The notes: generated by a model not told the origin, from the letters alone. 64,000 nt of DNA from Streptomyces sp. CB02261 (GCF_001905665.1 NZ_LIVX01000009.1:248001-312000), one strand, 5' to 3'. Shown: positions 8,162 through 17,409, counted from the stretch's first letter. Program-made: numbers and translations.

Positions 8162-8470
8162 TCAGTCGGTGTCCTCGGGATGCCGGGGCGCCGCGTACAC
8201 CAGGTGCACCGTCCTGCGCGGCTCGTCGACCGGATACCGCACGCGAGCACCGGCCGTGACCTCGAACTCCCCCTGCGGGTAGGCCCGCCCGCCGAGGGTC
8301 CCGGTGGCGAGCCGACCGCGCAGCCGGTGCTGCCGGTCCGGGTCGGTCTGCCGGAGCGGATCGCCGCGCGGGGCTTCGAAGCAGCGCCGGGTGTCGCCCG
8401 GCGCCTCGGCGGCGAGTTCGCCCCGTCCCTTCGCCGCCTCGTTCGCAGTATTCCGAAGTCGATCGCTCAC
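8162..8470 (-). CDS. Small hypothetical protein between LLM oxidoreductase and fbiC
   Basis: The GTG at 8470 overlaps the stop of the LLM gene by four bases (GTGA), giving a 102-residue basic, soluble protein beginning VSDRLRNTANEAAKGRG. The second half (residues 60-100) contains alternating hydrophobic and charged residues compatible with a small beta fold. No known domain is recognised. The overlap and the 58-base gap to fbiC indicate a shared transcript. Confidence 0.7.
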   Translation of the reverse strand: MSDRLRNTANEAAKGRGELAAEAPGDTRRCFEAPRGDPLRQTDPDRQHRLRGRLATGTLGGRAYPQGEFEVTAGARVRYPVDEPRRTVHLVYAAPRHPEDTD

Positions 8471-9297
8471 AGATACGCGGCGTACGCGTCCAGCACCCCC
8501 AGGACCTCCGTCTCGTCCCCCGGCGGCAGCTGGAGCACCACCTCCTCGCAGCCCAGGTCGGCGTAGCGGGCGAGCTTGCCCGGGTTCGGCAGGACCGCGT
8601 ACGGGACGATCTGGAGGGCCTTCGGGTCGCGGCCCGCCCGCTCCCAGGTCTCCCGCAGGACCGGCAGGGACTCCGTCAGGCCCCGGCCGCCGATCGGCAT
8701 CCAGCCGTCGGTCCGCGCGGCGATCTGCGCGAACAGCTTCGGGCCCGCCGCCCCGCCGAGGAGCGTGCGCGGCGCCCCGCCGGCCGGCTTGGGCCATGCC
8801 TGGGAGGCCCGTACCGAGTGGCCGAACCCTCCCTCGTACGCCGTCGGCTCCGGCGCCCACAGGGCCCGCATGAGGTCGAGCCGGTCGCCGGTGAGCTCCC
8901 GCCGGGTGGACCAGTCGACGCCGTGGTCGGCGGCCTCCTCACGGTTCCAGCCGTAGCCGACGCCGAGGGTGAACCGGCCGCCGGAGAGGTGGTCGAGCGT
9001 GGCGATCTGCTTGGCGAGGGCGATCGGGTCGTGCTGGGCGAGCAGGGTGATGCCGGTGCCGAGCCCGAGGCGCTCGGTGACGGCGGCGGCCTGCCCGAGC
9101 GCCACGAACGGGTCCAGGGTGCGCCCGTACTCGCGGGGCAGTTCGCCGCCCGCCGGGTAGGGCGTGGCCCGTTCGACGGGGATGTGGGTGTGTTCGGGGA
9201 GGTAGAGCCCGGCGAAGCCGCGCTGTTCGAGCTCGCGCGCCAGCCGCACCGGGGTGATGGTCTCGTCGGTCAGGAAGATCGTGGTCGAGATCCGCAT
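8467..9297 (-). CDS. LLM-class (luciferase-like) oxidoreductase, probably F420-dependent
   Basis: The 276-residue protein has the TIM-barrel LLM signatures RGFAGLYLPEHTHIP near residue 27 and LAKQIATLDHLSGGRFTLGVG near residue 94. This subgroup normally uses reduced F420 or FMN; the substrate is unknown. It heads the operon ending in FO synthase, which favours F420. Its upstream region to the divergent acetyltransferase gene contains four direct repeats (9321-9456). Confidence 0.88.
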   Translation of the reverse strand: MRISTTIFLTDETITPVRLARELEQRGFAGLYLPEHTHIPVERATPYPAGGELPREYGRTLDPFVALGQAAAVTERLGLGTGITLLAQHDPIALAKQIATLDHLSGGRFTLGVGYGWNREEAADHGVDWSTRRELTGDRLDLMRALWAPEPTAYEGGFGHSVRASQAWPKPAGGAPRTLLGGAAGPKLFAQIAARTDGWMPIGGRGLTESLPVLRETWERAGRDPKALQIVPYAVLPNPGKLARYADLGCEEVVLQLPPGDETEVLGVLDAYAAYL

Positions 9298-9320
9298 AGC
9301 GGCACGGTAGGGGGTGCGGT

Positions 9321-9456
9321 GCGGATTTCCGAGAGGTGAGGCGGGGCGGGTGCGGTGCGGATTTCCGACAGGTACGACGGAGGGGGCGGCGCGGATCTCC
9401 GGCAGGTACGACGAAGGGGGCGGCGGATCTCCGAGAGGTACGGCGGCGCGGGGCGG
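9321..9456. repeat. Four direct repeats in a divergent intergenic region
   Basis: Copies of GCGGATYTCCGASAGGTACG begin at 9321, 9357, 9391 and 9423, so the spacing falls 36, 34, 32. Each copy contains a short dyad (CGGATTTCCG). An inverted partner (GGAAATCCG) lies at about 9462-9470. The array fills the region between the LLM gene and the acetyltransferase gene and could be a multi-site operator. Confidence 0.8.
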
Positions 9457-9506
9457 TCGCCGGAAATCCGACTGCGCCGCCGCTCCCGGCCCCCTACCGT
9501 GGGCCG

Positions 9507-10247
9507 GTGCTGAAGCGAATCGAGAGCTATTACGACGCCGTTCCCCGGTCCTCCGCCCGGGTGGAGGAGTTCGGGCCGCTGGCCCTGTTCGTGCAGGAGG
9601 GGCAGGGCTGGCCGTACTACGCGCGCCCGGCCCTCGGGGCCGCCGGTGAGATCCCGGTCGGGGCCGTGGAGGAGGTCCGGGCGCGGCAGCGGGAGCTGGG
9701 CGTGCCCGAGGCCTTCGAGTGGGTCGCGGAGACGACGCCGGGGCTGCGGGCGGCCGTGGAGGCGAGCGGACTCACGGTTCACGAGCACCCGCTGATGGTC
9801 CTGGACGGCGACGGGCTCGCCGTGCCGGAGCCGGAGGGCGTCACCGTACGGATGGTCGGCGCGGACGATCCCGCCCTGGAGAGCGCCGTCGCCGCCCCCT
9901 ACGCCGCCTTCGGTGTCCCCCCGGAGCCGGGCACGGCGGCGCGGATCGGCGCCAGGATCGAGGCCGGGTGGACCAGGCTCGCGGCGGCGCTGGACGACGG
10001 GGGAGGCGCCCTGTCGGCCGGCCAGCACCAGCCCGTCGGGCCCGTGTCCGAGGTCGTCGGCGTCGGCACGGTGCCGTCGGCGCGGCGCCGGGGTCTGGGC
10101 CTCGCGGTGACGGCGGCCCTGGTCGCGGACGCCCGCGCCCACGGGGCGGAGATCGTCTTCCTGTCGGCGTCGGACGCGGACGTGGCCCGGCTGTACGGCC
10201 GGCTGGGCTTCCGTACGGTCGCGACGGCCCTGATCGCGGAGGCGTAG
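9507..10247 (+). CDS. GNAT-family N-acetyltransferase
   Basis: The GTG at 9507 gives 246 residues. The C-terminal half carries the GNAT acetyl-CoA segment VVGVGTVPSARRRGLGLAV (residues about 178-196) and the downstream SDADVARLYGRLGF motif. The N-terminal 100 residues are a divergent extension, seen in many actinomycete GNATs. The acceptor is unknown. It is divergent from the LLM gene across the direct-repeat array. Confidence 0.85.
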   Translation: MLKRIESYYDAVPRSSARVEEFGPLALFVQEGQGWPYYARPALGAAGEIPVGAVEEVRARQRELGVPEAFEWVAETTPGLRAAVEASGLTVHEHPLMVLDGDGLAVPEPEGVTVRMVGADDPALESAVAAPYAAFGVPPEPGTAARIGARIEAGWTRLAAALDDGGGALSAGQHQPVGPVSEVVGVGTVPSARRRGLGLAVTAALVADARAHGAEIVFLSASDADVARLYGRLGFRTVATALIAEA

Positions 10248-10334
10248 GGGCGGGCCGTCGGCCCGGCGGTCGTGGGCCTGGGCCCCCGGCCCGGCGGTCG
10301 TAACCGGATCTACCCCTTCCGCGTTGGTGCGGGC

Positions 10335-10547
10335 ATGAAGAAGATCCTCACCGCAGCCGCCCTCTCCTGTCTCGCCGCCGCCGGCGGCCTCTCCGCCGCC
10401 GGTACCGCCGCCGCCGACACCGGCGGTATGAACCTGCCCTCGGTCGTGCCGCTCAGCGGCGTCCTGACCCCCAAGGCCACCCCGGCCGGAACGCCCGAGC
10501 TGCCGGCCGCCAACGCGACGGTGCAGGGTCTGCTGCCCGGGCACTGA
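10335..10547 (+). CDS. Small secreted peptide
   Basis: The 70-residue product starts with MKKILTAAALSCLAAAGG, a classic signal peptide, with likely cleavage after AAGTAAA (about residue 27). The mature part is about 43 residues, rich in Pro, Ala, Thr and Leu, with no cysteine. It has no recognisable domain. A strong hairpin follows 45 bases after the stop, so it is a single-gene unit. Confidence 0.75.
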   Translation: MKKILTAAALSCLAAAGGLSAAGTAAADTGGMNLPSVVPLSGVLTPKATPAGTPELPAANATVQGLLPGH

Positions 10548-10591
10548 TCCCGAGGCGCTGATCCCGAGGCGCCGGCCCCGGAGCGGAAAGA

Positions 10592-10629
10592 CGAAGGTGG
10601 CGGGACCCCCCACGGGCCCGCCACCTTCG
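10592..10629. terminator. Bidirectional terminator
   Basis: A 13-pair perfect stem (CGAAGGTGGCGGG at 10592-10604 with CCCGCCACCTTCG at 10617-10629) lies between the convergent secreted-peptide and permease genes. Confidence 0.9.
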
Positions 10630-10659
10630 CGTTTCGGATGACTCAGGAACGTACGGCCG

Positions 10660-12237
10660 TCAGTCGGCGACCACCAGCGACGGGGTCTCCTTCGTCAGGA
10701 CCTCGCCCCGGAAGAAGGCGGGGCTCCTGCGCTGCATGACCAGCATGATCACCACGCCCAGGAGCAGCAGTCCGACGCCGATCACGAAGACCGAGCCGAC
10801 GCCGAGGACGGCCGAGCCCGAGCCGTACGCCGGGTCCCACATGTCGTACAGCGTCTTGCCGAAGACGGCGGTGAGCATCAGGCCGCCGAGCAGCGGCATG
10901 AGGCCCTTGTAGGCGAAGTCGCGGCCGGAGCGGAAGAGCTCGCGGCGGAAGTACCAGACGCAGGCGAAGGCCGTGAGCGCGTAGTAGAAGCAGATCATCA
11001 GGCCGAGCGCGTAGATCGTGTCGACGAGGACGTTCTCGCTGACCAGGGTCATCACGGTGTAGAAGACGCCGGTGGCGACGCCGGCGACGATCGTGGCCTT
11101 GCCGGGGGTCTTGAAGACCGGGTGGACCTTGGTGAAGGACTTCGGCAGCGCCTCGTACGTGGACATCGCGAGCACCGTGCGGGCGACCGGGATGAACGTG
11201 GTCTGGAGGCTGGCGGCGGCCGAGGCGAGCACCGCGACGAAGAGCAGGATGCCGAGCGTGGGGCCCATGACGGGGCCGGCGAGCGCGGCGAAGACGTTGT
11301 CGGACGTCTCCGGGTTGGCGAGGCCGAGGCCCTCCTCGCCGGAGCCGACGACCATCTGCGCGGCGATGCCGGTGGCCAGGTAGGAGCCGACCAGCACGAC
11401 CATCGCGATGAGCGCGGCCCGGCCGGGGGTCTTGGCGCTGCCGGTGGTCTCCTCGTTGGTCGCCATGCAGGCGTCCCAGCCCCAGTACATGAAGATCGAG
11501 AGCGAGAGCCCGGCGGTGAAGGCGGCGAAGGACTGGACCGCGAACGGGTTCATCCAGGACCAGGAGAAGTCGACCGAGGTCTCGAAGGAGCCGGCCTTCG
11601 TCAGGGCCATGCCGACGAAGACGGCGAGGACGACGAGCTGGAGGCCGACGAGGGCGTACTGGACGCCCTTGGTGGCGGTCATGCCGCGGTAGCTGATCGC
11701 GGTGGCGGCGGCGATGAGCGCGAGGCAGGTGACGATGTGGACGGCCTTGTTGTCGTCCAGGGCGGCGATGGACTCGTTGCCGCTGACCTCCCCGGCGAGG
11801 AGCCAGAAGTAGGAGGTCGCGACGCCGGCCAGGTTCGAGAGCACGATGATCGTCGCGATGACGAGGCCCCAGCCGCACATCCAGCCGATCCGGGGGCCGA
11901 AGGCCTTCACGGTCCAGGTGAAGGAGGTGCCGCAGTCGGGCATGACCCGGTTGAGTTCCCGGTACGCGAAGGCGACGAGGAGCATCGGGAGGAAGCCCGC
12001 GAGGAAGACGGCGGGCATCTGCAGTCCGACCTCGCCGGCCGTGGAGCCGAGGGTCGAGGTCAGACAGTAGACGGGGGCGACCGTGGAGATGCCGATGACG
12101 GCACTGCCGAGGAGGCCGACGGAGTTCCCGCCGAGGCCCTTGGTGCGAACGCCGTGCTTCTCGCCTGCGCCGGCGCCCGGGGCGTCGACGCCCCTTACCG
12201 CGTCTCCGGCCTGGGGCCGTGCTTCCACCTGAGTCAT
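10660..12237 (-). CDS. APC-superfamily amino-acid permease
   Basis: The 525-residue membrane protein starts at the ATG at 12237 (MTQVEARPQ). It has about 12-13 transmembrane segments from residue 35 and the APC consensus GLLGSAVIGISTVAPVY in the first one, with SFTWTVKAFGPRIGWMCGW around the third. It likely imports an amino acid or amine by proton symport. It is transcribed alone; the 260 bases upstream contain a TCCGCCT-N9-AGGCGGA inverted repeat. Confidence 0.9.
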   Translation of the reverse strand: MTQVEARPQAGDAVRGVDAPGAGAGEKHGVRTKGLGGNSVGLLGSAVIGISTVAPVYCLTSTLGSTAGEVGLQMPAVFLAGFLPMLLVAFAYRELNRVMPDCGTSFTWTVKAFGPRIGWMCGWGLVIATIIVLSNLAGVATSYFWLLAGEVSGNESIAALDDNKAVHIVTCLALIAAATAISYRGMTATKGVQYALVGLQLVVLAVFVGMALTKAGSFETSVDFSWSWMNPFAVQSFAAFTAGLSLSIFMYWGWDACMATNEETTGSAKTPGRAALIAMVVLVGSYLATGIAAQMVVGSGEEGLGLANPETSDNVFAALAGPVMGPTLGILLFVAVLASAAASLQTTFIPVARTVLAMSTYEALPKSFTKVHPVFKTPGKATIVAGVATGVFYTVMTLVSENVLVDTIYALGLMICFYYALTAFACVWYFRRELFRSGRDFAYKGLMPLLGGLMLTAVFGKTLYDMWDPAYGSGSAVLGVGSVFVIGVGLLLLGVVIMLVMQRRSPAFFRGEVLTKETPSLVVAD

Positions 12238-12498
12238 GAACAGGACGTTAAATGCTGCGGTTTCCACATCCGGAGCTCTTGACTCCGCAAGATGCGGCGA
12301 TCATCCGCCTTGGTTTGAGAGGCGGAATCGGGACAGCCGCCAATGATTGAAAGATCGACGACCGCGAGGGGCCGACCAACTGGTAGGTCGGTCGAGCCAT
12401 GTCCGATATGCGGGAACCGCAGCAGAGCCCGAAATGTCCGTTTCCAAATTTTCCCGAGGAATTTTCGGGGAGAACCACCGGCCGTCGCCGGGCCGGGC
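12238..12498. other. Intergenic region upstream of the permease gene
   Basis: No gene is seen. The region holds the inverted repeat TCCGCCT-N9-AGGCGGA (12304-12326), a CCGACC-N8-GGTCGG repeat near 12370-12391 and a weak CCCGA/TCGGG hairpin near 12452-12469 that may end the aldehyde dehydrogenase transcript. The centre is less GC-rich than the flanks. Confidence 0.5.
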
Positions 12499-14052
12499 TC
12501 AGCCCGGCCACACCACCGCCTGCAGCTCGCTGTACGCGTGCAGCGCGTACGAGCCCACGTCCCGTCCGACCCCGCTCTTCTTGAATCCGCCGAACGGCGC
12601 CTCCATGTTCCGGCCGATCGTGTTCACCCCCACCCCGCCGGCCCGCAGCCGGGCGGCGATCCGGAAGGCGCGGGCCACGTCGCCCGACCACACGTAGTCG
12701 AGGAGCCCGTAGTCGCTGTCGTTGGCGAGCGCGATCCCCTCCTCCTCGTCGTCGAAGGGGACGACCACGACGACCGGGCCGAAGATCTCCTCCCGGACCA
12801 CCCGCATCTCGTTCGTGCAGTCGACGAGCAGCGTCGGCGCCACGTAGAACCCCGTGGCGAAGTCCGGACGCTCGCCACCCGCCACGACCCGCGCCCCCTC
12901 CTTGCGGCCGAGCTCGACGTACGCCTCCACCCGGTCGCGGTGGGCCGCCGAGATCACCGGGCCGACCACCGTGCCCCGCGCCGCCGGATCCCCCACCTTC
13001 ATGTACGCCATGTATCCGGTCAGCTTCTCGACCAGCCGCTCGTAGATCCCGCGCTGGGCGAGCACCCGGGTCGGGGCGGTGCAGATCTGACCGCTGTAGA
13101 AGGCGAACGTCGTCCCGATCCCCATGACCGCCGCGTCCAGGTCGGCGTCGTCGAGGACCAGCGCGGCGCCCTTGCCGCCCAGCTCCATCAGCTGCCGCTT
13201 CAACGCGCGGCCGCAGACCTCGCCGATCGCCTGCCCGACGGCCGTGGAGCCGGTGAACGACACCATGTCGACGTCCGGGGAGTCCACCGCCGCCTCGCCC
13301 GCCTCCGCGCCCGACCCGGTGACCACGTTGACGACGCCCGGCGGCACCCCGGCCTCCGCCAGGGCCCGGGTCATCGCGTACACGGAGAGCGGATCCTGCG
13401 GGGCCGGCTTCACGAGGACCGTGTTGCCCATGGCGAGAGCGGGGGCGATCTTGCCGGCCGGGTTGGCCCAGGGGTTGTTGTACGAGGTGATGCAGGTGAC
13501 GACGCCGACCGGGCGCCGCACCGCCACCGCGCCGAACACCCCGGCCTTCCCCATCGGGCCCGCCTCGTTGATCTGCGGGGGCAGCGCCTGCTCCACCGGT
13601 TCCAGGGCGCCCCGCGCGTACCGCCGGAAGCGGGCGGCGCCGACCGCGACCTGCATGCCCCGCGCGGTGCCGGTCGTCGCGCCCGTCTCGGCGCGGGCGA
13701 GGAGCGTGTTCGCCTCGGCGTCCCTGGCCATGAGGTCGGCGGCCCGGTCGAGGATCGCGGCCCGCTCCTCCGGTCGCGTACGCGACCAGGTGGCGAAGGC
13801 CTCGCGGGCGGCGGCGGCCGCCTCGTACACCTGGCGCCTGCTCGCCTCGGGCGCGAGACCGACGACGGCCTCGGTGGCGGGGTCGATCACCTCGTAGTGG
13901 CCGCCGTCGGGCTCGACCCACTCGCCACCGATGAAGAGCCGCTCGACCCGGACCGCGCTCGCCTGGCGGCCGCCACTCGCCTCGTGGCCGCCGCTGGCCT
14001 CGCGTGCACGGCTCACCTCGTCGCCACCGCTGACCTCCCGTGCACCGCTCAC
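12499..14052 (-). CDS. Aldehyde dehydrogenase with a repetitive N-terminal extension
   Basis: The GTG at 14052 overlaps the stop of the amidohydrolase gene (GTGA), giving 517 residues. The enzyme oxidises an aldehyde with NAD(P). It shows SFTGSTAVGQAI for cofactor binding, ELGGK with the general-base glutamate, the catalytic C324 in GQICTAP, and EEIFGPVV. Residues 1-36 are imperfect hexapeptide repeats (VSGARE, VSGGDE, VSRARE, ASGGHE) before the family's usual start near VERLFIGGEW. An internal start (GTG at 14016) could remove part of this, but no better start exists closer to the conserved region. The overlap indicates coupled translation with the amidohydrolase. Confidence 0.9.
   Translation of the reverse strand: MSGAREVSGGDEVSRAREASGGHEASGGRQASAVRVERLFIGGEWVEPDGGHYEVIDPATEAVVGLAPEASRRQVYEAAAAAREAFATWSRTRPEERAAILDRAADLMARDAEANTLLARAETGATTGTARGMQVAVGAARFRRYARGALEPVEQALPPQINEAGPMGKAGVFGAVAVRRPVGVVTCITSYNNPWANPAGKIAPALAMGNTVLVKPAPQDPLSVYAMTRALAEAGVPPGVVNVVTGSGAEAGEAAVDSPDVDMVSFTGSTAVGQAIGEVCGRALKRQLMELGGKGAALVLDDADLDAAVMGIGTTFAFYSGQICTAPTRVLAQRGIYERLVEKLTGYMAYMKVGDPAARGTVVGPVISAAHRDRVEAYVELGRKEGARVVAGGERPDFATGFYVAPTLLVDCTNEMRVVREEIFGPVVVVVPFDDEEEGIALANDSDYGLLDYVWSGDVARAFRIAARLRAGGVGVNTIGRNMEAPFGGFKKSGVGRDVGSYALHAYSELQAVVWPG
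13963..14052. repeat. Five 18-base tandem repeats at the start of the aldehyde dehydrogenase gene
   Basis: On the minus strand, units such as GTGAGCGGTGCACGGGAG repeat head to tail from 14052 to 13963, with a sixth degenerate unit to 13945. They encode the N-terminal hexapeptides and contain several in-frame GTG codons, so each unit is a potential start. Confidence 0.85.
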
Positions 14053-15788
14053 CTCGTGCTCACCGTCCTCGTGTCGCGGCCGGAGCGCAGCACCTTCCCC
14101 GGGATCGCGCCGGTGACCTCGTCGTCCCGTACCGTCTCCACGCCGTTGACCCGCACCGACACGATCCCGACCGCCCGCGAGTCCAGGCGCGGGCTGTCCC
14201 CCGGCAGGTCGTGCACCAGGGTCGCCGGGCCCGCGTCGATCCGCTCCGGGTCGAAGAGGACCAGGTCCGCGTGGAAACCCTCGGTGATCCGGCCCCGCTC
14301 TCGGAGCCCGAAGAGCCGGGCCGGGTCGTCGGTCAGCATCCGCACGGCCCGCTCCAGGGGGACCAGCCTCCGGCCGCGCAGGCAGTCCCCGAGGAAGCGT
14401 GTGGTGTACGGCGCCCCGCACATCCGGTCCAGGTGGGCGCCCGCGTCCGAGCCGCCGAGCAGGACGTCCTCGTGGTCCCAGGTCTCGCGGCGCAGCGCCC
14501 AGGAGGCCGGGTCGTTGTCGCGGGGCATCGGCCACAGGACGGTCCTGAGGTCGTCGTTGGCGCAGATCTCGACGAGGCACTGGAAGGGGTCCTGGCCGCG
14601 TTCGGCGGCGATGTCGTCGACGACGCGGCCGGTGAGACCCTCGTTCTCGCGGCTGTACGTGTCCCCGATGACGTACCGCCCGAAGTGCGCGAGGCGCCGG
14701 AAGACCCCCGCCTCCTTCGAATCCGCGCGCCGCAGCAGCTCGGCCCGCACGTCCGGGTCGCGGAGCCGCGCGATCCGCTCGGGGACGGGGAGCGCGAGGA
14801 CCTCGCCCCACCCCGGGATGAGGTTGAGGGCGCAGAAGGTGCCGAGGGACATGTTCATCGGGGTGAGGATCGGCATGGTGAGGGCGACGATCCGGCCGCC
14901 TGACTTCCGGGCCCGTTCGGAGGCGGTGAGCTGGCGCGGGACGCGTTCGGGGACGGCGGCGTCGATGGTGAGGACGTTCCAGTTGAGGGGGCGTCCGGCG
15001 GCGGCGCTCATCTCGACGAAGAGGTCGATCTCGTCGTCCGAGAACTGGTCGAGGCAGCCGGCCAGGATCGCCTCGATCTGGGTGCCCTCGTGCTCGCCGA
15101 CCGCCCGGGACAGGGCGATCAGCTCGTCGGGGCGCGCGTGCCGGGAGGCGACGGGGGCGCCGTCGCCGTCGGAGTGCGTGGACGACTGGGTGGTGGAGAG
15201 GCCCCAGGCCCCGGCCGCCATGGCCTCCTTGAGCAGCGCGACCATCTGCTCCAGCTGCTCGGGGGTGGGCTGCCCGCCGACGGCGTCGGCGCCCATCACG
15301 TAGCGGCGCAGGGCGCAGTGGCCCACCATGAAGCCGGCGTTGACGGCGATCCGTCCGTCGAGCGCGTCGAGGTACTCGGCGAACGACGACCAGCTCCAGT
15401 CGACGCCCTCCTCCAGGGCCTTCAGGGCCATGCCCTCCACCTTGGACATCATGCGGCGGGTGTAGTCGGCGTCCTCGGGCCGGTCCGGGTGGAGCGGGGC
15501 GAGGGTGAAGCCGCAGTTGCCGCCGGCGACGGTGGTCACGCCGTGGTTCATGGAGGGGGTGGCGTACGGGTCCCAGAACAGCTGGGCGTCGTAGTGGGTG
15601 TGCGGATCGACGAAACCGGGGGCCAGGACGAGGCCGGTGGCGTCCTCGGTCGTACGGGCGCGCTCGACCGCGGTGCCGGGCTCGGCGACGAGCGCGATGC
15701 GGCCGTCGCGTATCCCGACGTCGGCGACGAAGGCGGGGGCGCCGGTGCCGTCCACGACGGTGGCGCCCTTGATGAGGTGGTCGAGCAT
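14049..15788 (-). CDS. Amidohydrolase family 3 (N-acyl-D-amino-acid deacylase-like)
   Basis: The 579-residue protein starts at the ATG at 15788 (MLDHLIKGATVVDGTG). It has the metal motif PGFVDPHTHYDAQ near residue 55, a conserved NCGF segment near residue 88, and the late GGSDAGAH motif. The family hydrolyses amide bonds using one or two zinc ions. Coupling to an aldehyde dehydrogenase suggests a catabolic step that releases an aldehyde or amino compound. No CTGACGG-type operator lies upstream, so it is probably controlled separately. Confidence 0.88.
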   Translation of the reverse strand: MLDHLIKGATVVDGTGAPAFVADVGIRDGRIALVAEPGTAVERARTTEDATGLVLAPGFVDPHTHYDAQLFWDPYATPSMNHGVTTVAGGNCGFTLAPLHPDRPEDADYTRRMMSKVEGMALKALEEGVDWSWSSFAEYLDALDGRIAVNAGFMVGHCALRRYVMGADAVGGQPTPEQLEQMVALLKEAMAAGAWGLSTTQSSTHSDGDGAPVASRHARPDELIALSRAVGEHEGTQIEAILAGCLDQFSDDEIDLFVEMSAAAGRPLNWNVLTIDAAVPERVPRQLTASERARKSGGRIVALTMPILTPMNMSLGTFCALNLIPGWGEVLALPVPERIARLRDPDVRAELLRRADSKEAGVFRRLAHFGRYVIGDTYSRENEGLTGRVVDDIAAERGQDPFQCLVEICANDDLRTVLWPMPRDNDPASWALRRETWDHEDVLLGGSDAGAHLDRMCGAPYTTRFLGDCLRGRRLVPLERAVRMLTDDPARLFGLRERGRITEGFHADLVLFDPERIDAGPATLVHDLPGDSPRLDSRAVGIVSVRVNGVETVRDDEVTGAIPGKVLRSGRDTRTVSTR

Positions 15789-16199
15789 GGGGTCCCTCTC
15801 TGCGCGGGGTCTCTGCGAGGCGGGGGTGGTTTCTCGTGGCGGGGGGGGCGGCACCGTGCGGTGCGGGCGCGTTGATCGGTGCGGTTCCTCGTGTGTGGGC
15901 GCCGGGTGTGCCCCGGACCGGGGGCCGCCGCGGGGCCTCCGGCCGGGGCCGTCACGGAGCGGCGGTCCGGGAAGACGCCACTCCGCGCTCATGGGACGCC
16001 GGGGCCGCCGCGCCCCCCGTGGTGGGCACACGCCCGCCCCGCCCCCCGTTGTGGGCACCCCGTGCACGGCGCACAGGGGTGCGGGTCAAGGCGCAGGGGG
16101 CGGCGGCGCTGCCAAGGGCGCCGTCCCGTGTGCCCGCCCGTCCCGCCCCAGCGGGACGAATGCCCACACGGCGGGGGGGGGCGGGGCGGCTCCGCAGGG
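15789..16199. other. 411-base region without a gene
   Basis: The region is extremely G/C-rich with G-runs, and two similar units, CCCCCCGTGGTGGGCA (about 16014) and CCCCCCGTTGTGGGCA (about 16043). No convincing coding frame, operator or promoter is visible. It separates the amidohydrolase operon from the upstream LLM gene. Confidence 0.5.
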
Positions 16200-17321
16200 T
16201 CAGGGTGCCGAACGGCGGAAGCGGGTCGTGCGGTGGACCGGGTCCGTATCGATCTTCGGGATCACGTGCTCACCGATCAGCCTGATCGAGTTCATCGTGT
16301 CCTCGTACGAGATCCCGATCGGCAGCCCGAACGACAGCTGGTCCGCCCCCGCCTGCTCCCACCGCTTGCACTGCGCCAGCACCTCCGACGGATCGCCGCA
16401 GATCATCAGCTCCTCCTGGATGAGGAGTTCGATGATCTCGGCCGAGTACTCGGGCAGGAGCTCCGGCCACTCCGGGACGCCCTCCGGCCGCGGGAAGGTG
16501 TCGTGGTAGCGGAAGAGAAGGGACTGGAGGTAGTTCAGACCTCCGCCCACCGCGATCTCGACCGCCTTGTCGTGGGTCTCGGCGCAGATCGCGGTCGACG
16601 TCACCATGACGTTGTCATTGACGAAGTCGCCGATCGCCCGCGCCTCTTTGATGGCCGTCTTGTACGACTCGACGACCCACTCCATGTCGGAGACCTTCTG
16701 CACGCTGAAGCCGAGGACGCCGAGCCCCTTCCGGCCGGCCATGGCGTACGAGGAGGGGGACCCGGCGGCGTACCACATGGCGGGATGGGACTTCCCGTAC
16801 GGCTTGGGGAGGACCTTGCGGGGCGGCAGCGACCAGTGCTTGCCCTGGAAGCCGGCGTACTCGTCCTGGAGCCACATCTTGGGGAACTCGGCGATCGTCT
16901 CCTCCCACAGCTCCTTGGTGTGGTTCATGTCGGTGATGCCCGGCATGAACCCGAGGATCTCGTGGGAGCCCGCTCCCCGGCCGGAGCCGAACTCGAAGCG
17001 TCCGCCGGAGAGGTGGTCGAGCATGGCGACCTTCTCGGCGACCTTCACGGGGTGGTTGACCGGCGCGAGGGGGTTGAAGATTCCGGAGCCGAGGTGGATG
17101 CGGTCGGTGGCGTGGGCGAGGTAGCCGAGGTAGACGTCGTTGGCCGAGAGGTGCGAGTACTCCTCCAGGAAGTGGTGCTCCGAGGCCCAGGCGTACTTGA
17201 AGCCGGACCTGTCCGCCTGGATGACGTACTCGGTCTCCTCCATGAGGGCCTTGTGCTCGGCTTCGGGATCGGTCTCGGCGCGCTTGCCGACGTATCCCTG
17301 TACGAAGATCCCGAATTCCAA
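16200..17321 (-). CDS. LLM-class flavin/F420-dependent monooxygenase
   Basis: The 373-residue protein begins at a TTG (17321; MEFGIFVQGYV). It has WASEHHFLEEYSHL near residue 46 and KVAMLDHLSGGRFEFGSGRG near residue 97, typical of bacterial luciferase-like monooxygenases that use reduced FMN or F420. Two CTGACGG-type palindromes lie 25 and 89 bases upstream, so it belongs to the catabolic regulon. No strong ribosome site precedes the TTG. Confidence 0.88.
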   Translation of the reverse strand: MEFGIFVQGYVGKRAETDPEAEHKALMEETEYVIQADRSGFKYAWASEHHFLEEYSHLSANDVYLGYLAHATDRIHLGSGIFNPLAPVNHPVKVAEKVAMLDHLSGGRFEFGSGRGAGSHEILGFMPGITDMNHTKELWEETIAEFPKMWLQDEYAGFQGKHWSLPPRKVLPKPYGKSHPAMWYAAGSPSSYAMAGRKGLGVLGFSVQKVSDMEWVVESYKTAIKEARAIGDFVNDNVMVTSTAICAETHDKAVEIAVGGGLNYLQSLLFRYHDTFPRPEGVPEWPELLPEYSAEIIELLIQEELMICGDPSEVLAQCKRWEQAGADQLSFGLPIGISYEDTMNSIRLIGEHVIPKIDTDPVHRTTRFRRSAP

Positions 17322-17345
17322 GGGGGTTCACCGTCCTCGTGATTT

Positions 17346-17362
17346 TCTGACGAGTCGTCAGA
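17346..17362. promoter_or_regulatory. Operator 2 of the CTGACGG set
   Basis: TCTGACGAGTCGTCAGA is a palindrome with 7-base arms. It lies 25 bases before the LLM gene start and matches the consensus CTGACGG-N-CCGTCAG except for two inner bases. Confidence 0.8.
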
Positions 17363-17409
17363 TTCGTGATGTGCCCGACTGTGGCACCACCCGACAGGAG
17401 CGTCAATAC

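Noticed and set aside
9321..9456. Direct repeats considered as a CRISPR array
   Set aside because: The units are imperfect, the spacing is too short for spacers and no cas gene is near.
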